Of a DNA stretch of 64,000 nt, positions 15,745 to 22,644 are shown one piece after another. Source of the DNA: a virus. The notes beneath the pieces are model-generated. The model had not been told where the DNA came from. It saw only the letters and a program-made list of their open reading frames with translations, and did no database searches. How positions within the stretch are numbered: the first letter of the stretch is position 1; every line of letters begins with the position of its first letter. Both the position numbers and the translations under genes were made by a program. The stretch lies in the IMG/VR virus record IMGVR_UViG_3300045135_000745, positions 1 through 64,000 of that record; one strand, written 5' to 3'.

Positions 15745-17243
15745 TTAAGATCCACTTCATAGATTTTATAATCGAATTCCTGTTTAACGTACATTTTTAC
15801 TCGTTCTGCTGAGTGCTCTAGTGTGTAGTTCTTACGACCTTTCCAATGTAAATCATCAGCAATGTCGTATAGTTTAGCTATTGATCCGTCATCTGATTTT
15901 CTGAGTCCTCGTCCGATAGATTGTAGAACTCTGATTTGAGACTTGGACGGGGATGCAAATACGATATTATGCAGATTACGAATATTAATCCCAGTGGAGA
16001 AAGTGCCAAGACTAGCAACAATAATTGCATTCTTTTGTCCTTCTACAATCTTACGAATTGCTTCACGATCACTCGTATCAGTATCTCCAGAGACAAAAAA
16101 TACCTTTCTGTTTTCATGTGCTTTATCACGGATTAAATCGAATAGTGGTTTACCGTGCTTTTCTACAAAGTTAAATAGTACAAGAGTATTACCATCAAGA
16201 TCCAAAGCGAGATTAGAAATGAGCTTATTACGAGACTCGTTTCGAACAATGTAATCCAGTTCAGCTTGGTAATCTTGCTTACCCCAGTTTTGACGTACTT
16301 CAAGAGGGTGTTTAAGTAGTAGTACGTTGATCTTAAGCTTAGCAAGGGTATCTTCATCCTGTAGCTTCTTTGTGGTTGTCACATTATATATCTTCCCAAA
16401 AAGCCCCTGTAATACGAGTTCGTGAGTTTGAGAACCGTCGAGTGTACCTGTTGTTCCCCAACGATATTCGGCTTCTTTGCACTTATCCATAATAGTGGTG
16501 AGCGACTTAGATTTGAATCCATGACATTCATCACCAACGACAGCACCAAATTGTTCAAACCATTGCGGCGGAAGTTTATAGATGGATTGCCATGTTGAAA
16601 TGACAATGTCCTTGTCGGTCTGCTTATCTCGTCCAGAATAAATCCTGTGGACGCAGTCTTCGACTGGCATGCCGTAGTCTGCGAAGTCGTTATACATTTG
16701 CTCAACGAGCGAAGTTGTTGGTACAATAACGAGGACTTTCCGTTCTGCCTTCCTGAGAGAAAGCAAATATCTTTGTACGAGTGTGTAGATGATAAGCGAT
16801 TTACCAGATCCCGTCGGTGAGATAAGCACGGCTCTTTTTCTATGTAGTCCTTCACAGACCGCATCAAACTGATAGTCTCGGATTCCAATTGGTTTACCTC
16901 TTGCATGTAGTTCTAATCCATCAATAAAGCTTTTAATTTCATCAGGGTTAATGTCAACAGTAGCATCGGGTCTACCGTAGTAGTTATTATGTTCCACCTC
17001 GATTGTATAATTACGAGGTTTGGCAAACTCTGCAAGGAACGGATATAGACCAACAGGTAGTTCCATTTTTTGGATATTGAATAGGCGGATTTTACCGTCC
17101 CACACCCGGTTCTTATATGCAGGCATGAATTTATAACCGGGTACATAGAAAGAGAAGAATTCACTTAATTCATTCGCTATACCGTAGTCACACGCCACGT
17201 GCATTACAGAATGATTTTTATTTTTTATTTTTAAATTGTTCAT
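15741..17243 (-). CDS. uvsW: UvsW recombination helicase
   Basis: 500 residues, matching T4 UvsW (503). SF2 motifs are present: Walker A SPTGSGKS (142-149), DECH (238-241), TGTL, LVLFNFVEKHG, GTFSTGINI and QSIGRGLRKS. UvsW unwinds branched DNA and R-loops, shifting T4 from origin- to recombination-dependent replication. The N-terminal 100 residues form the extra UvsW domain. The upstream region is shared with a plus-strand late promoter pointing away. Confidence 0.95.
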   Translation of the reverse strand: MNNLKIKNKNHSVMHVACDYGIANELSEFFSFYVPGYKFMPAYKNRVWDGKIRLFNIQKMELPVGLYPFLAEFAKPRNYTIEVEHNNYYGRPDATVDINPDEIKSFIDGLELHARGKPIGIRDYQFDAVCEGLHRKRAVLISPTGSGKSLIIYTLVQRYLLSLRKAERKVLVIVPTTSLVEQMYNDFADYGMPVEDCVHRIYSGRDKQTDKDIVISTWQSIYKLPPQWFEQFGAVVGDECHGFKSKSLTTIMDKCKEAEYRWGTTGTLDGSQTHELVLQGLFGKIYNVTTTKKLQDEDTLAKLKINVLLLKHPLEVRQNWGKQDYQAELDYIVRNESRNKLISNLALDLDGNTLVLFNFVEKHGKPLFDLIRDKAHENRKVFFVSGDTDTSDREAIRKIVEGQKNAIIVASLGTFSTGINIRNLHNIVFASPSKSQIRVLQSIGRGLRKSDDGSIAKLYDIADDLHWKGRKNYTLEHSAERVKMYVKQEFDYKIYEVDLK

Positions 17244-17260
17244 AATGGTATATATGGTTA

Positions 17261-17268
17261 TATAAATA
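17261..17268 (+). promoter_or_regulatory. T4-type late promoter for the 17298 gene
   Basis: Exact TATAAATA on the plus strand, 30 bases before the ATG at 17298, followed by GGAGG. Confidence 0.75.
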
Positions 17269-17297
17269 CTACTGCTGTTACATACGGAGGATACAGT

Positions 17298-17651
17298 ATG
17301 CCTATATTAGTTCAAGATGAGTATAAAAATGAAAGCGGAACTACCTATAACACTTTAGAAGAATTTACTGATTTTTTTAATGCCAAGCGCGATTCATTTT
17401 TTACTATTGCTAATTCCTTAAATATTGAAGGATGGGATGGTGAGACTTATTCAGCTTCAGTTGCTAATATAACTACTGAGTCCTTTGATGATGAAGCACA
17501 AGTATATATTAGAGTTACAGAGTGGCCAGATCTGGATACATATAATGCCTATCGAAATGCTGTAACAGAAATGGATTTTGATACAGGCGATCTTGCTAGC
17601 TTAAAAAACGGAACACTAGGTTTAGAAAAAGTAACCACAATTTTGGATTAA
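17298..17651 (+). CDS. Late-expressed hypothetical protein, plus strand
   Basis: 117 residues, acidic, starting MPILVQDEYKNESG. The segment VYIRVTEWPDLDTYNAYRN could belong to a ferredoxin-like dimeric alpha-beta barrel fold, but I do not recognise a family. GGAGG and a perfect late box upstream make it a genuine gene. It lies on the plus strand between uvsW and uvsY and its TAA overlaps the uvsY stop. Plus-strand placement suggests it arrived or inverted independently of the neighbours. Confidence 0.75.
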   Translation: MPILVQDEYKNESGTTYNTLEEFTDFFNAKRDSFFTIANSLNIEGWDGETYSASVANITTESFDDEAQVYIRVTEWPDLDTYNAYRNAVTEMDFDTGDLASLKNGTLGLEKVTTILD

Positions 17652-18094
17652 CCACCTGCTTCAAACATACGCCACTTGATCATATTACCTATGGTCTGAT
17701 GCCGCCATTTGATATTATCGACTATTTCTATTAAAGTCTCTACTACGATCTTCCATTGCTGAATCTTAAGTTCCGATCTCTGAATATCAGTATCCGAATC
17801 GTAGTAGTAATCCATCTCCCCTTTCAGTACACGCAGACCTTCGAACGGATCGAACTCCCATCCCCGGGATTCGATCTGTTCTTTTGTCATCTTCCCGTTA
17901 TAGTAGAGCCACTTGTCTTTGAGTAGGGTCTTCTGTTCCATCTCTGCGCGCTTTAGTTGTAGCTTAGCCTCAGATAGCAGCGGTAGGTACTTTGCGTGCA
18001 ACATAGGGGATTGACGAGATGCTTCGTCAAGTGAACTGTTATCGATCTTAGAATCTTTTTCCCACATCTGTAGGATGGTGTCGAGGTACTTCAT
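17648..18094 (-). CDS. uvsY: Recombination mediator UvsY
   Basis: 148 residues from the ATG at 18094 (GGAG upstream), near T4 UvsY (137). Landmarks are DEASRQSPMLHAKYLPLLSEAK, KDKWLYYNGKM and the C-terminal IKWRMFEAGG, equivalent to the T4 end MRAFEAGK. UvsY loads UvsX recombinase on gp32-coated single-stranded DNA. A TTTACA-N17-TATAAT promoter lies upstream, overlapping the 3' end of the tube-like gene. Confidence 0.92.
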   Translation of the reverse strand: MKYLDTILQMWEKDSKIDNSSLDEASRQSPMLHAKYLPLLSEAKLQLKRAEMEQKTLLKDKWLYYNGKMTKEQIESRGWEFDPFEGLRVLKGEMDYYYDSDTDIQRSELKIQQWKIVVETLIEIVDNIKWRHQTIGNMIKWRMFEAGG

Positions 18095-18120
18095 ACTATA
18101 CTCCAAATTGCTTTACTGCA

Positions 18121-18149
18121 ATTATATCACATTAATCGGTAATTGTAAA
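18121..18149 (-). promoter_or_regulatory. Sigma70-like promoter for uvsY
   Basis: TTTACA-N17-TATAAT on the minus strand, 27 bases before the uvsY start; it overlaps the last codons of the 18132-18644 gene. Confidence 0.8.
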
Positions 18150-18644
18150 TCCTGTGTAAGCGAACGTGATAGGAAAGGTCACGTACTGTACAGCATCTGC
18201 TGTTGACTGGAAGTTTACTGTACCGATACTAATAGGGAAAGTGTCTTTATATCTGATAGTATCTATCGTGTTATTATGACTACTCAGTACCATAAGACTG
18301 ATATCGTAAGTGGTTACGTCTTCATCGTTAGGATTTAGTGCACTGGGTGTTTTGTATTTGGCCTCTACAGTGCTCTTTAACCATGTGTGCATCTCTTTGT
18401 ACACGTTCATGTTCTCGTCCATGATTGCGTCAATCGTAAGTGTGCCGTACTCTAACTTATCACCAGGAAGCTGTGCGTTGGTACCACGGAAAGGTGCAAC
18501 TGCTGGTGCTACAGAGAGATCGGGATGCTGTACCGATTGTGCAAAGAATTCTAAGTTCTTAAATCTTTTTCGAAGAACTACCACCTTAAAGCCAGTGGGC
18601 TGTAAGAAGTTCTGGGATTCTAATGTAGATTCTGTAGTAGCCAT
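18132..18644 (-). CDS. Tail-tube-like structural protein (gp19 paralogue)
   Basis: 170 residues. The pattern FAQSVQHPDLSVAPAVAPFRGTNAQLPGDK..YGTLTIDAIMDENMNVYKEMHTWL parallels gp19 at 24296-24820 (LCEAAQLPGS...VPFRGRQLKIAGDRTFDTWTPTIINDTDFAVRNSMERWM), so it has the tube fold. T4 tube-related baseplate proteins (gp48, gp54) cap the tube start; this could be such an initiator or another tube-associated protein. It has its own late box 25 bases upstream. It lies far from the other tail genes, between uvsY and gp23. Confidence 0.7.
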   Translation of the reverse strand: MATTESTLESQNFLQPTGFKVVVLRKRFKNLEFFAQSVQHPDLSVAPAVAPFRGTNAQLPGDKLEYGTLTIDAIMDENMNVYKEMHTWLKSTVEAKYKTPSALNPNDEDVTTYDISLMVLSSHNNTIDTIRYKDTFPISIGTVNFQSTADAVQYVTFPITFAYTGFTITD

Positions 18645-18668
18645 GATTCATCCTCTGTTGCTTACGTG

Positions 18669-18676
18669 TATTTATA
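18669..18676 (-). promoter_or_regulatory. T4-type late promoter for the tube-like gene
   Basis: Exact TATAAATA on the minus strand, 25 bases before the start at 18644, leaving a very short leader with GAGG. Confidence 0.75.
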
Positions 18677-18700
18677 TGAAAAAAATCTGAAAAAAATGCA

Positions 18701-18745
18701 TTTAGGGGGTTTACATTTCAAATGAAAAACCTTATATTAGTACTA
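18701..18745 (+). promoter_or_regulatory. GGGGG-TTTACA promoter B for the 18763 gene
   Basis: Plus strand TTTAGGGGG-TTTACA (18710-18715)-N17-TATATT (18733-18738), followed by the palindrome TAGTACTA (18738-18745). It shares the GGGGG block with elements A and C but drives a real gene with an AGGAG site. Confidence 0.75.
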
Positions 18746-18762
18746 TCAAAAGGAGATACAAC

Positions 18763-18984
18763 ATGATGCAGTTCGAAACAACCGGCAACACCTTTACCGC
18801 TACCAACTCTATTAAACCGGTAACCATTCGTATGATGGAAGAAACAGATTTTCTTTTAGACATGCCACAAGGTGATCTCTACAACGATTTCAAAATTGTT
18901 GATCAGTGGTTTGAAACATTCGAAGAAGCCAAACGCTGGGCAGAGACATACGTAGGCATGAAGATAAACACTAAGGACTTTTAA
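18763..18984 (+). CDS. Small early-type hypothetical protein, plus strand
   Basis: 73 residues starting MMQFETTGNTFTATNS, with AGGAG seven bases upstream; a second ATG follows directly. The sequence contains KPVTIRMMEETDFLLDMPQGDLYNDF and an amphipathic C-terminal helix (WFETFEEAKRWAETYVGM). No domain recognised. It is isolated in a minus-strand genome, with its own sigma70-like promoter and its own intrinsic terminator, so it is a self-contained cassette, perhaps an early host-interaction gene. Confidence 0.7.
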   Translation: MMQFETTGNTFTATNSIKPVTIRMMEETDFLLDMPQGDLYNDFKIVDQWFETFEEAKRWAETYVGMKINTKDF

Positions 18985-19008
18985 ATAGAATAAGAACCGT
19001 GCACTGAT

Positions 19009-19036
19009 TAAAAAAAAGAGACGCCGAAGCGTCTCT
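19009..19036 (-). terminator. Strong intrinsic terminator after gp23
   Basis: Minus strand AGAGACGC-TTCG-GCGTCTCT, an 8-bp stem with UUCG loop, followed by eight T. It lies 56 bases past the gp23 stop and ends the major capsid transcript. Confidence 0.92.
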
Positions 19037-19054
19037 AGTTATACTCGTTAAAGT

Positions 19055-19084
19055 GGGAGAGGTTTCATCCTCTCCCTTTTTTTT
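19055..19084 (+). terminator. Strong intrinsic terminator for the plus-strand gene
   Basis: Plus strand GGGAGAGG-TTTCAT-CCTCTCCC followed by eight T. It ends the transcript of the 18763-18984 cassette before it runs into gp23. With the minus-strand terminator 20 bases away it forms a converging pair. Confidence 0.92.
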
Positions 19085-19091
19085 ATCTGAC

Positions 19092-20405
19092 TTACGCGAG
19101 GATATTGTCCACCCGAAAGATGCGATAATACTGGTTAGTCTTAGCTGTTGCAAGACCGTCCGCAGGAGTTGAACCAACGAATGGGTTAGAAGCCATGCCG
19201 TAGCGTGTCTTGAAACCAATTTTAGGCTGGAACGTTTCCTCAGCAACGGCGCGAACCATTGTAAGCGGTACGTATGGGCAGTAGAACACACCGGCGTCAT
19301 ATGGGTTTGTACCCTTATAGCCAACGTTGATGTAATCTGTAGCAGCATATGGATCGATATAGATCTTCATGCGACCGTTCAGCGTACCTGCGAAGGTGTT
19401 GCCTGTATCGTCTACGTTAAGTGCTGTTGACATTGCAGGAGCATAGTCAAGCATACCTGAAGCTGCAAGTGCAGATGCTACATCTGAAGACACGATAGCA
19501 AAGTTACCTTTACCACGACGTGTTTCTTTTGCGATTACGTTAGCTTCACGCTCGAGCTGAAGGATAAGACCTTTGATCTTCTCTACGCTCCAACGACCAT
19601 CAGCGTCTGTCGAAAGATCGAAGATACCGTTGATAGCTGTGTTTGCAGTAGAAGCACCAGTCTTAGCTTGGCTGTTGATTGTGCGAATAACTTCACGGTT
19701 GATTTCCGCAAGGATCTCGGTTGAAAGAATGTTCGCAAGCTCTGTTTCAGCGTCAAGACCGTGAATCGCTTTAAGATCCTGTGCAAGCTCGAGGCTGTAC
19801 TCTGCTTTCAATGCACGTGATTTCGCTGTCACAGTCGCTTTTTCGATTGTGAAGCCCATCTCGTTGAAAGTAGAAGCTGATGCGCCAAGCGCTTCTGCGT
19901 CTGCAGTTGGCATACCCGAAGCAACAGTTGGACCTGTACGGTCGTTGTCGATTGAGCTATCTGAGTTAGAGTCTGTAAGACCTGAAAGACCTGATGGACC
20001 GCCAGTTTGTGTTACAGATGAGTCACCTGAGAATGCTGTGTTTGCTTCGTTGAAGAGTGCTTCAGTCGAACCAGTTGCACCAGCACCGTAACGTGACTTC
20101 ATTGCAAAGATCAAGCCTGTTGGGCCAGTCATTGGCTGAACACCAGCAACGTCATATGCCATCATGTTCGGCATCGCGCGGCGAACAAGTGAGATAAGAA
20201 CTGGGTTCCAGTTAGCTGCTGAAGAGGTGTTGTTACCTGGAGCAGCTTCGTTAAGCATTGCTGCTTGACCGGACTGCTGAGCAAACTCTTTTTCTTGGTT
20301 TTCAAGAACAACAGCTGTAACCGCACGCTTGTGTGCGTCTTTAATTTCAGTACCTTCGTTGAGTACTGGGGCCCATTTCTGGGTTAAACGATCATAAGTT
20401 TCCAT
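19092..20405 (-). CDS. 23: Major capsid protein (T4 gp23)
   Basis: 437 residues, in the range of marine T4-like gp23. It starts METYDRLTQKWAPVLNE and contains NWNPVLISLVRRAMPNMMAYDVAGVQPMTGPTGLIFAM, a hallmark gp23 stretch, plus NREVIRTINSQAK and the C-terminal QYYRIFRVDNIL. The N-terminal roughly 60 residues are probably removed by gp21 protease. AGGAG precedes the start. The insertion with SGLSGLTDSNSDSSIDNDRTG near 140 is Ser/Asp-rich. No separate gp24 vertex gene is in the window. Confidence 0.97.
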   Translation of the reverse strand: METYDRLTQKWAPVLNEGTEIKDAHKRAVTAVVLENQEKEFAQQSGQAAMLNEAAPGNNTSSAANWNPVLISLVRRAMPNMMAYDVAGVQPMTGPTGLIFAMKSRYGAGATGSTEALFNEANTAFSGDSSVTQTGGPSGLSGLTDSNSDSSIDNDRTGPTVASGMPTADAEALGASASTFNEMGFTIEKATVTAKSRALKAEYSLELAQDLKAIHGLDAETELANILSTEILAEINREVIRTINSQAKTGASTANTAINGIFDLSTDADGRWSVEKIKGLILQLEREANVIAKETRRGKGNFAIVSSDVASALAASGMLDYAPAMSTALNVDDTGNTFAGTLNGRMKIYIDPYAATDYINVGYKGTNPYDAGVFYCPYVPLTMVRAVAEETFQPKIGFKTRYGMASNPFVGSTPADGLATAKTNQYYRIFRVDNILA

Positions 20406-20428
20406 CTCTGGATCTCCTAAGTTAGTTA

Positions 20429-21370
20429 TTAGTATTGGGTTTTTCTAAGGGCTTTGAGATAGTGCTCCATTGACTCTGAAATTTCTTCTTGAACTTCGTC
20501 GCCAGTTTCTACAGTATCTTCAATGAGTGAATCAGTAGTTGCTTTTGCTCTTTTGAAATAAGCTTCTTTGATTGTAGCAACTTTGTTTGCGAATGTTTCT
20601 TCGTCAACAAAATCTACATCTTCAGAAAGCTTAACAAGCTTTTCAACTTCTGTTTCTGCAAGACCGTTTGCTGCCTCACGAATTACTTCGTAACGCTTGA
20701 AAGATTCTAGTTCTTCTTTCATTTCGATCATTGCTTCAGTCTGAGTGTTCAGTTTTTCTTCAAGCGAAGAATTCTGTTCAGCCAGATCATCAACTAGGTC
20801 TACTTTGGAATCAGGAACTGCAATGTATGACTCGGTGAAGAGTGTTTGCAGTTTATCCATGAACTCTTCTGCGATCTCGGTACGGATACCGTTCTGGATT
20901 GCAAGTTCATTTTCTTTCATCCAATTTTCAACTACATAGTTCAGGTAACCGTCGACCTTCTCAACCATATCGGCTTTGAATGTGTCTACTTCTTCCTGAA
21001 GTGCGGTAGCATAATTTTCTTCGAGACGCTCGACCTCTTCTGACAGCTTTGATTTCATCGCTGCTTCGAAGATGATTGCGGCTTTGCCTTTAAAGCCTTC
21101 GGATAAAGTTGCTTCTTCATCCATAAGAGCTTCTAAGTCTTCTGAGAAATCCATGTCTTCAGCTTGTAAGCCAGAAGCTTTACCACCTGTTTTAAGATCA
21201 GATTTATCAGAGTTAGACTTGTCACCCTTACGCTTTGCTGCAGTTTTACCTGCACCTTCAGCTGCTTTAGTAGCAGCTACAGATTGCTCTTCAGCATTCT
21301 TTGGATCGTGAGCCTCAACAACATTCTCGTCATCATTGAGTTCAATATCCTGATTGGTTTGATCAGTCAT
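20429..21370 (-). CDS. 22: Prohead scaffold core protein (T4 gp22)
   Basis: 313 residues, acidic and helical, starting MTDQTNQDIELNDDENVVE. A low-complexity, Ala/Lys/Ser-rich N-terminus is followed by long coiled-coil segments (DLAEQNSSLEEKLNTQTEAMIEMKEEL). T4 gp22 (269) is the main scaffold, degraded by gp21 during maturation. Position between gp21 and gp23 is canonical. Identification is from synteny and composition rather than motifs. Confidence 0.88.
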   Translation of the reverse strand: MTDQTNQDIELNDDENVVEAHDPKNAEEQSVAATKAAEGAGKTAAKRKGDKSNSDKSDLKTGGKASGLQAEDMDFSEDLEALMDEEATLSEGFKGKAAIIFEAAMKSKLSEEVERLEENYATALQEEVDTFKADMVEKVDGYLNYVVENWMKENELAIQNGIRTEIAEEFMDKLQTLFTESYIAVPDSKVDLVDDLAEQNSSLEEKLNTQTEAMIEMKEELESFKRYEVIREAANGLAETEVEKLVKLSEDVDFVDEETFANKVATIKEAYFKRAKATTDSLIEDTVETGDEVQEEISESMEHYLKALRKTQY

Positions 21371-21379
21371 ATGACTCTC

Positions 21380-22036
21380 CTATTTGTTTTTCAGTAACGA
21401 GAGGAAATTCTTGAACTCGCGAACTTGTGCCTCGTAAAGGTCCGCTCTCGGAGTCGTTTTAATTTCTGTCTCTATTCTTTCAATTTCTTGAGCTTCGATA
21501 ACGCCGTTATTCCAGATCCATTCTACACCTTCCATAATCCCATTAACGAAAGCTTGAGGTGCTGATGGATCTTGAACGATATCTACGGTGTTTAACATGA
21601 AGTCATCCTTGACATACATAACGCCGTTTCTCTGTTCAAGACTTCCCATACCACGAGTTGATACACCTAGTTGGACACCGCCCTCAAGTAAGCCCTTAAC
21701 GATCTTACCCATTGGAGTTTCCAAAATACGTGCCTTACCCATCACATTATTACCTTCCATTCTTAGGTCGGTAATGAGATGGGATACCTTATCCAAGTTA
21801 ATTGTAGGTCCGTCTGGGTGGTTCAGTTCACCTACCGCACGACCGGACTTAACTTGGTCTGTTACGTACTTATCTACCGCTTGTTCCATAATAGCTTTTG
21901 GGTAGATACGTCCGTTTCTATTCTTACCTTCGGCTTGAGCAAAGACGCCTTCAATGACATGAGTCTTTGTACCGTCTTCTTTCTTCTCGACGATACATTG
22001 AACATCCGCCTCTGTAAATTCTGTGATCAGCTTCAT
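21380..22036 (-). CDS. 21: Prohead protease (T4 gp21)
   Basis: 218 residues, T4 gp21 being 212. GELNHPDGPTINLDKVSH carries the catalytic His (H73) and GVQLGVSTRGMGS the catalytic Ser (S126) of the herpesvirus-like prohead protease fold. It cleaves scaffold and capsid precursors. It overlaps the downstream-named gp68-position gene by ATGA (22033-22036). Confidence 0.95.
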   Translation of the reverse strand: MKLITEFTEADVQCIVEKKEDGTKTHVIEGVFAQAEGKNRNGRIYPKAIMEQAVDKYVTDQVKSGRAVGELNHPDGPTINLDKVSHLITDLRMEGNNVMGKARILETPMGKIVKGLLEGGVQLGVSTRGMGSLEQRNGVMYVKDDFMLNTVDIVQDPSAPQAFVNGIMEGVEWIWNNGVIEAQEIERIETEIKTTPRADLYEAQVREFKNFLSLLKNK

Positions 22037-22254
22037 CGTTTGCCTCCGGCCATTTTTACGAAATCAGTTGCAGCTTTCTTTGCATCATTAAGAGAATTGT
22101 AAGTGTCCAATTTCTCCATGTCGATGTAAGCCACAAATTTATTCTTTTCTTTATGTACCATTACATTATGCTTGCCGACTTTTGCATCATAGACATGCTC
22201 ACCGGGTGGCATACCTTTTTTCATAGCTTCACGAATTTGAGCAAAAGTTTTCAT
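22033..22254 (-). CDS. Small head-region protein at gp68 position
   Basis: 73 residues, basic, starting MKTFAQIREAMKKGMPPGEHVYDAKVG. It lies between gp67-like and gp21, where T4 has gp68 (prohead core, 141 residues), and is coupled to gp21 by ATGA. Sequence alone does not prove homology with gp68; HVYDAKVGKHNVMVHKEKNKFVAYID suggests a small beta domain. Expressed from a perfect late box. Confidence 0.6.
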   Translation of the reverse strand: MKTFAQIREAMKKGMPPGEHVYDAKVGKHNVMVHKEKNKFVAYIDMEKLDTYNSLNDAKKAATDFVKMAGGKR

Positions 22255-22282
22255 ATGTTACACTTTTATTTGTATATTCACG

Positions 22283-22300
22283 TTTATTTATATAAATAAA
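22283..22300. promoter_or_regulatory. Palindromic late box pair
   Basis: TTTATTTATATAAATAAA is a perfect 18-base palindrome containing TATAAATA on both strands (minus 22292-22285, plus 22291-22298). The minus copy is 31 bases before the gp68-position gene. The plus copy has no gene ahead and would read into gp67-like and gp20 in antisense. Confidence 0.6.
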
Positions 22301-22320
22301 TTTTTTTAAATCAATTAAAT

Positions 22321-22635
22321 TTAAACTTCTTCTAGGTCTTCATCGGATTCTAGATCCGCCATTGCGGTCTCTAGCTCTTCATCTGATACTTCTAGATCAA
22401 CGTCATCCTCGTCAACTTCCATAGTTTCGTCACCAAGATCTTCGTCATCGACGGTATCTTCTTCTGGTGAGTACATCGCTTGAGCTACTGCAATCTTCTC
22501 TTGTTCAATAGCATCGCCAACACGTTGACCAATAGCATCGTTCCAAATAACATTAGCTTTTTCGAATTCGGATTGTGTAATATAGTCAATCATATCAGAG
22601 AGTGGATTTTGTTCTGTTTGTACTTCTTCAGTCAT
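22321..22635 (-). CDS. Acidic prohead core protein at gp67 position
   Basis: 104 residues with a very acidic C-terminal half (DDEDLGDETMEVDEDDVDLEV and on). T4 gp67 (80 residues) is likewise a small acidic prohead core protein directly downstream of gp20, and gene order 20-67-68-21-22-23 is kept. The N-terminal half, PLSDMIDYITQSEFEKANVIWNDA, is helical. Assignment rests on order and composition. Confidence 0.7.
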   Translation of the reverse strand: MTEEVQTEQNPLSDMIDYITQSEFEKANVIWNDAIGQRVGDAIEQEKIAVAQAMYSPEEDTVDDEDLGDETMEVDEDDVDLEVSDEELETAMADLESDEDLEEV

Positions 22636-22644
22636 AATAACCCC

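Noticed and set aside
16379-16906. 175-codon minus-strand frame inside uvsW
   Set aside because: Different frame of the intact uvsW gene; Ser/Leu-rich shadow without start signals.
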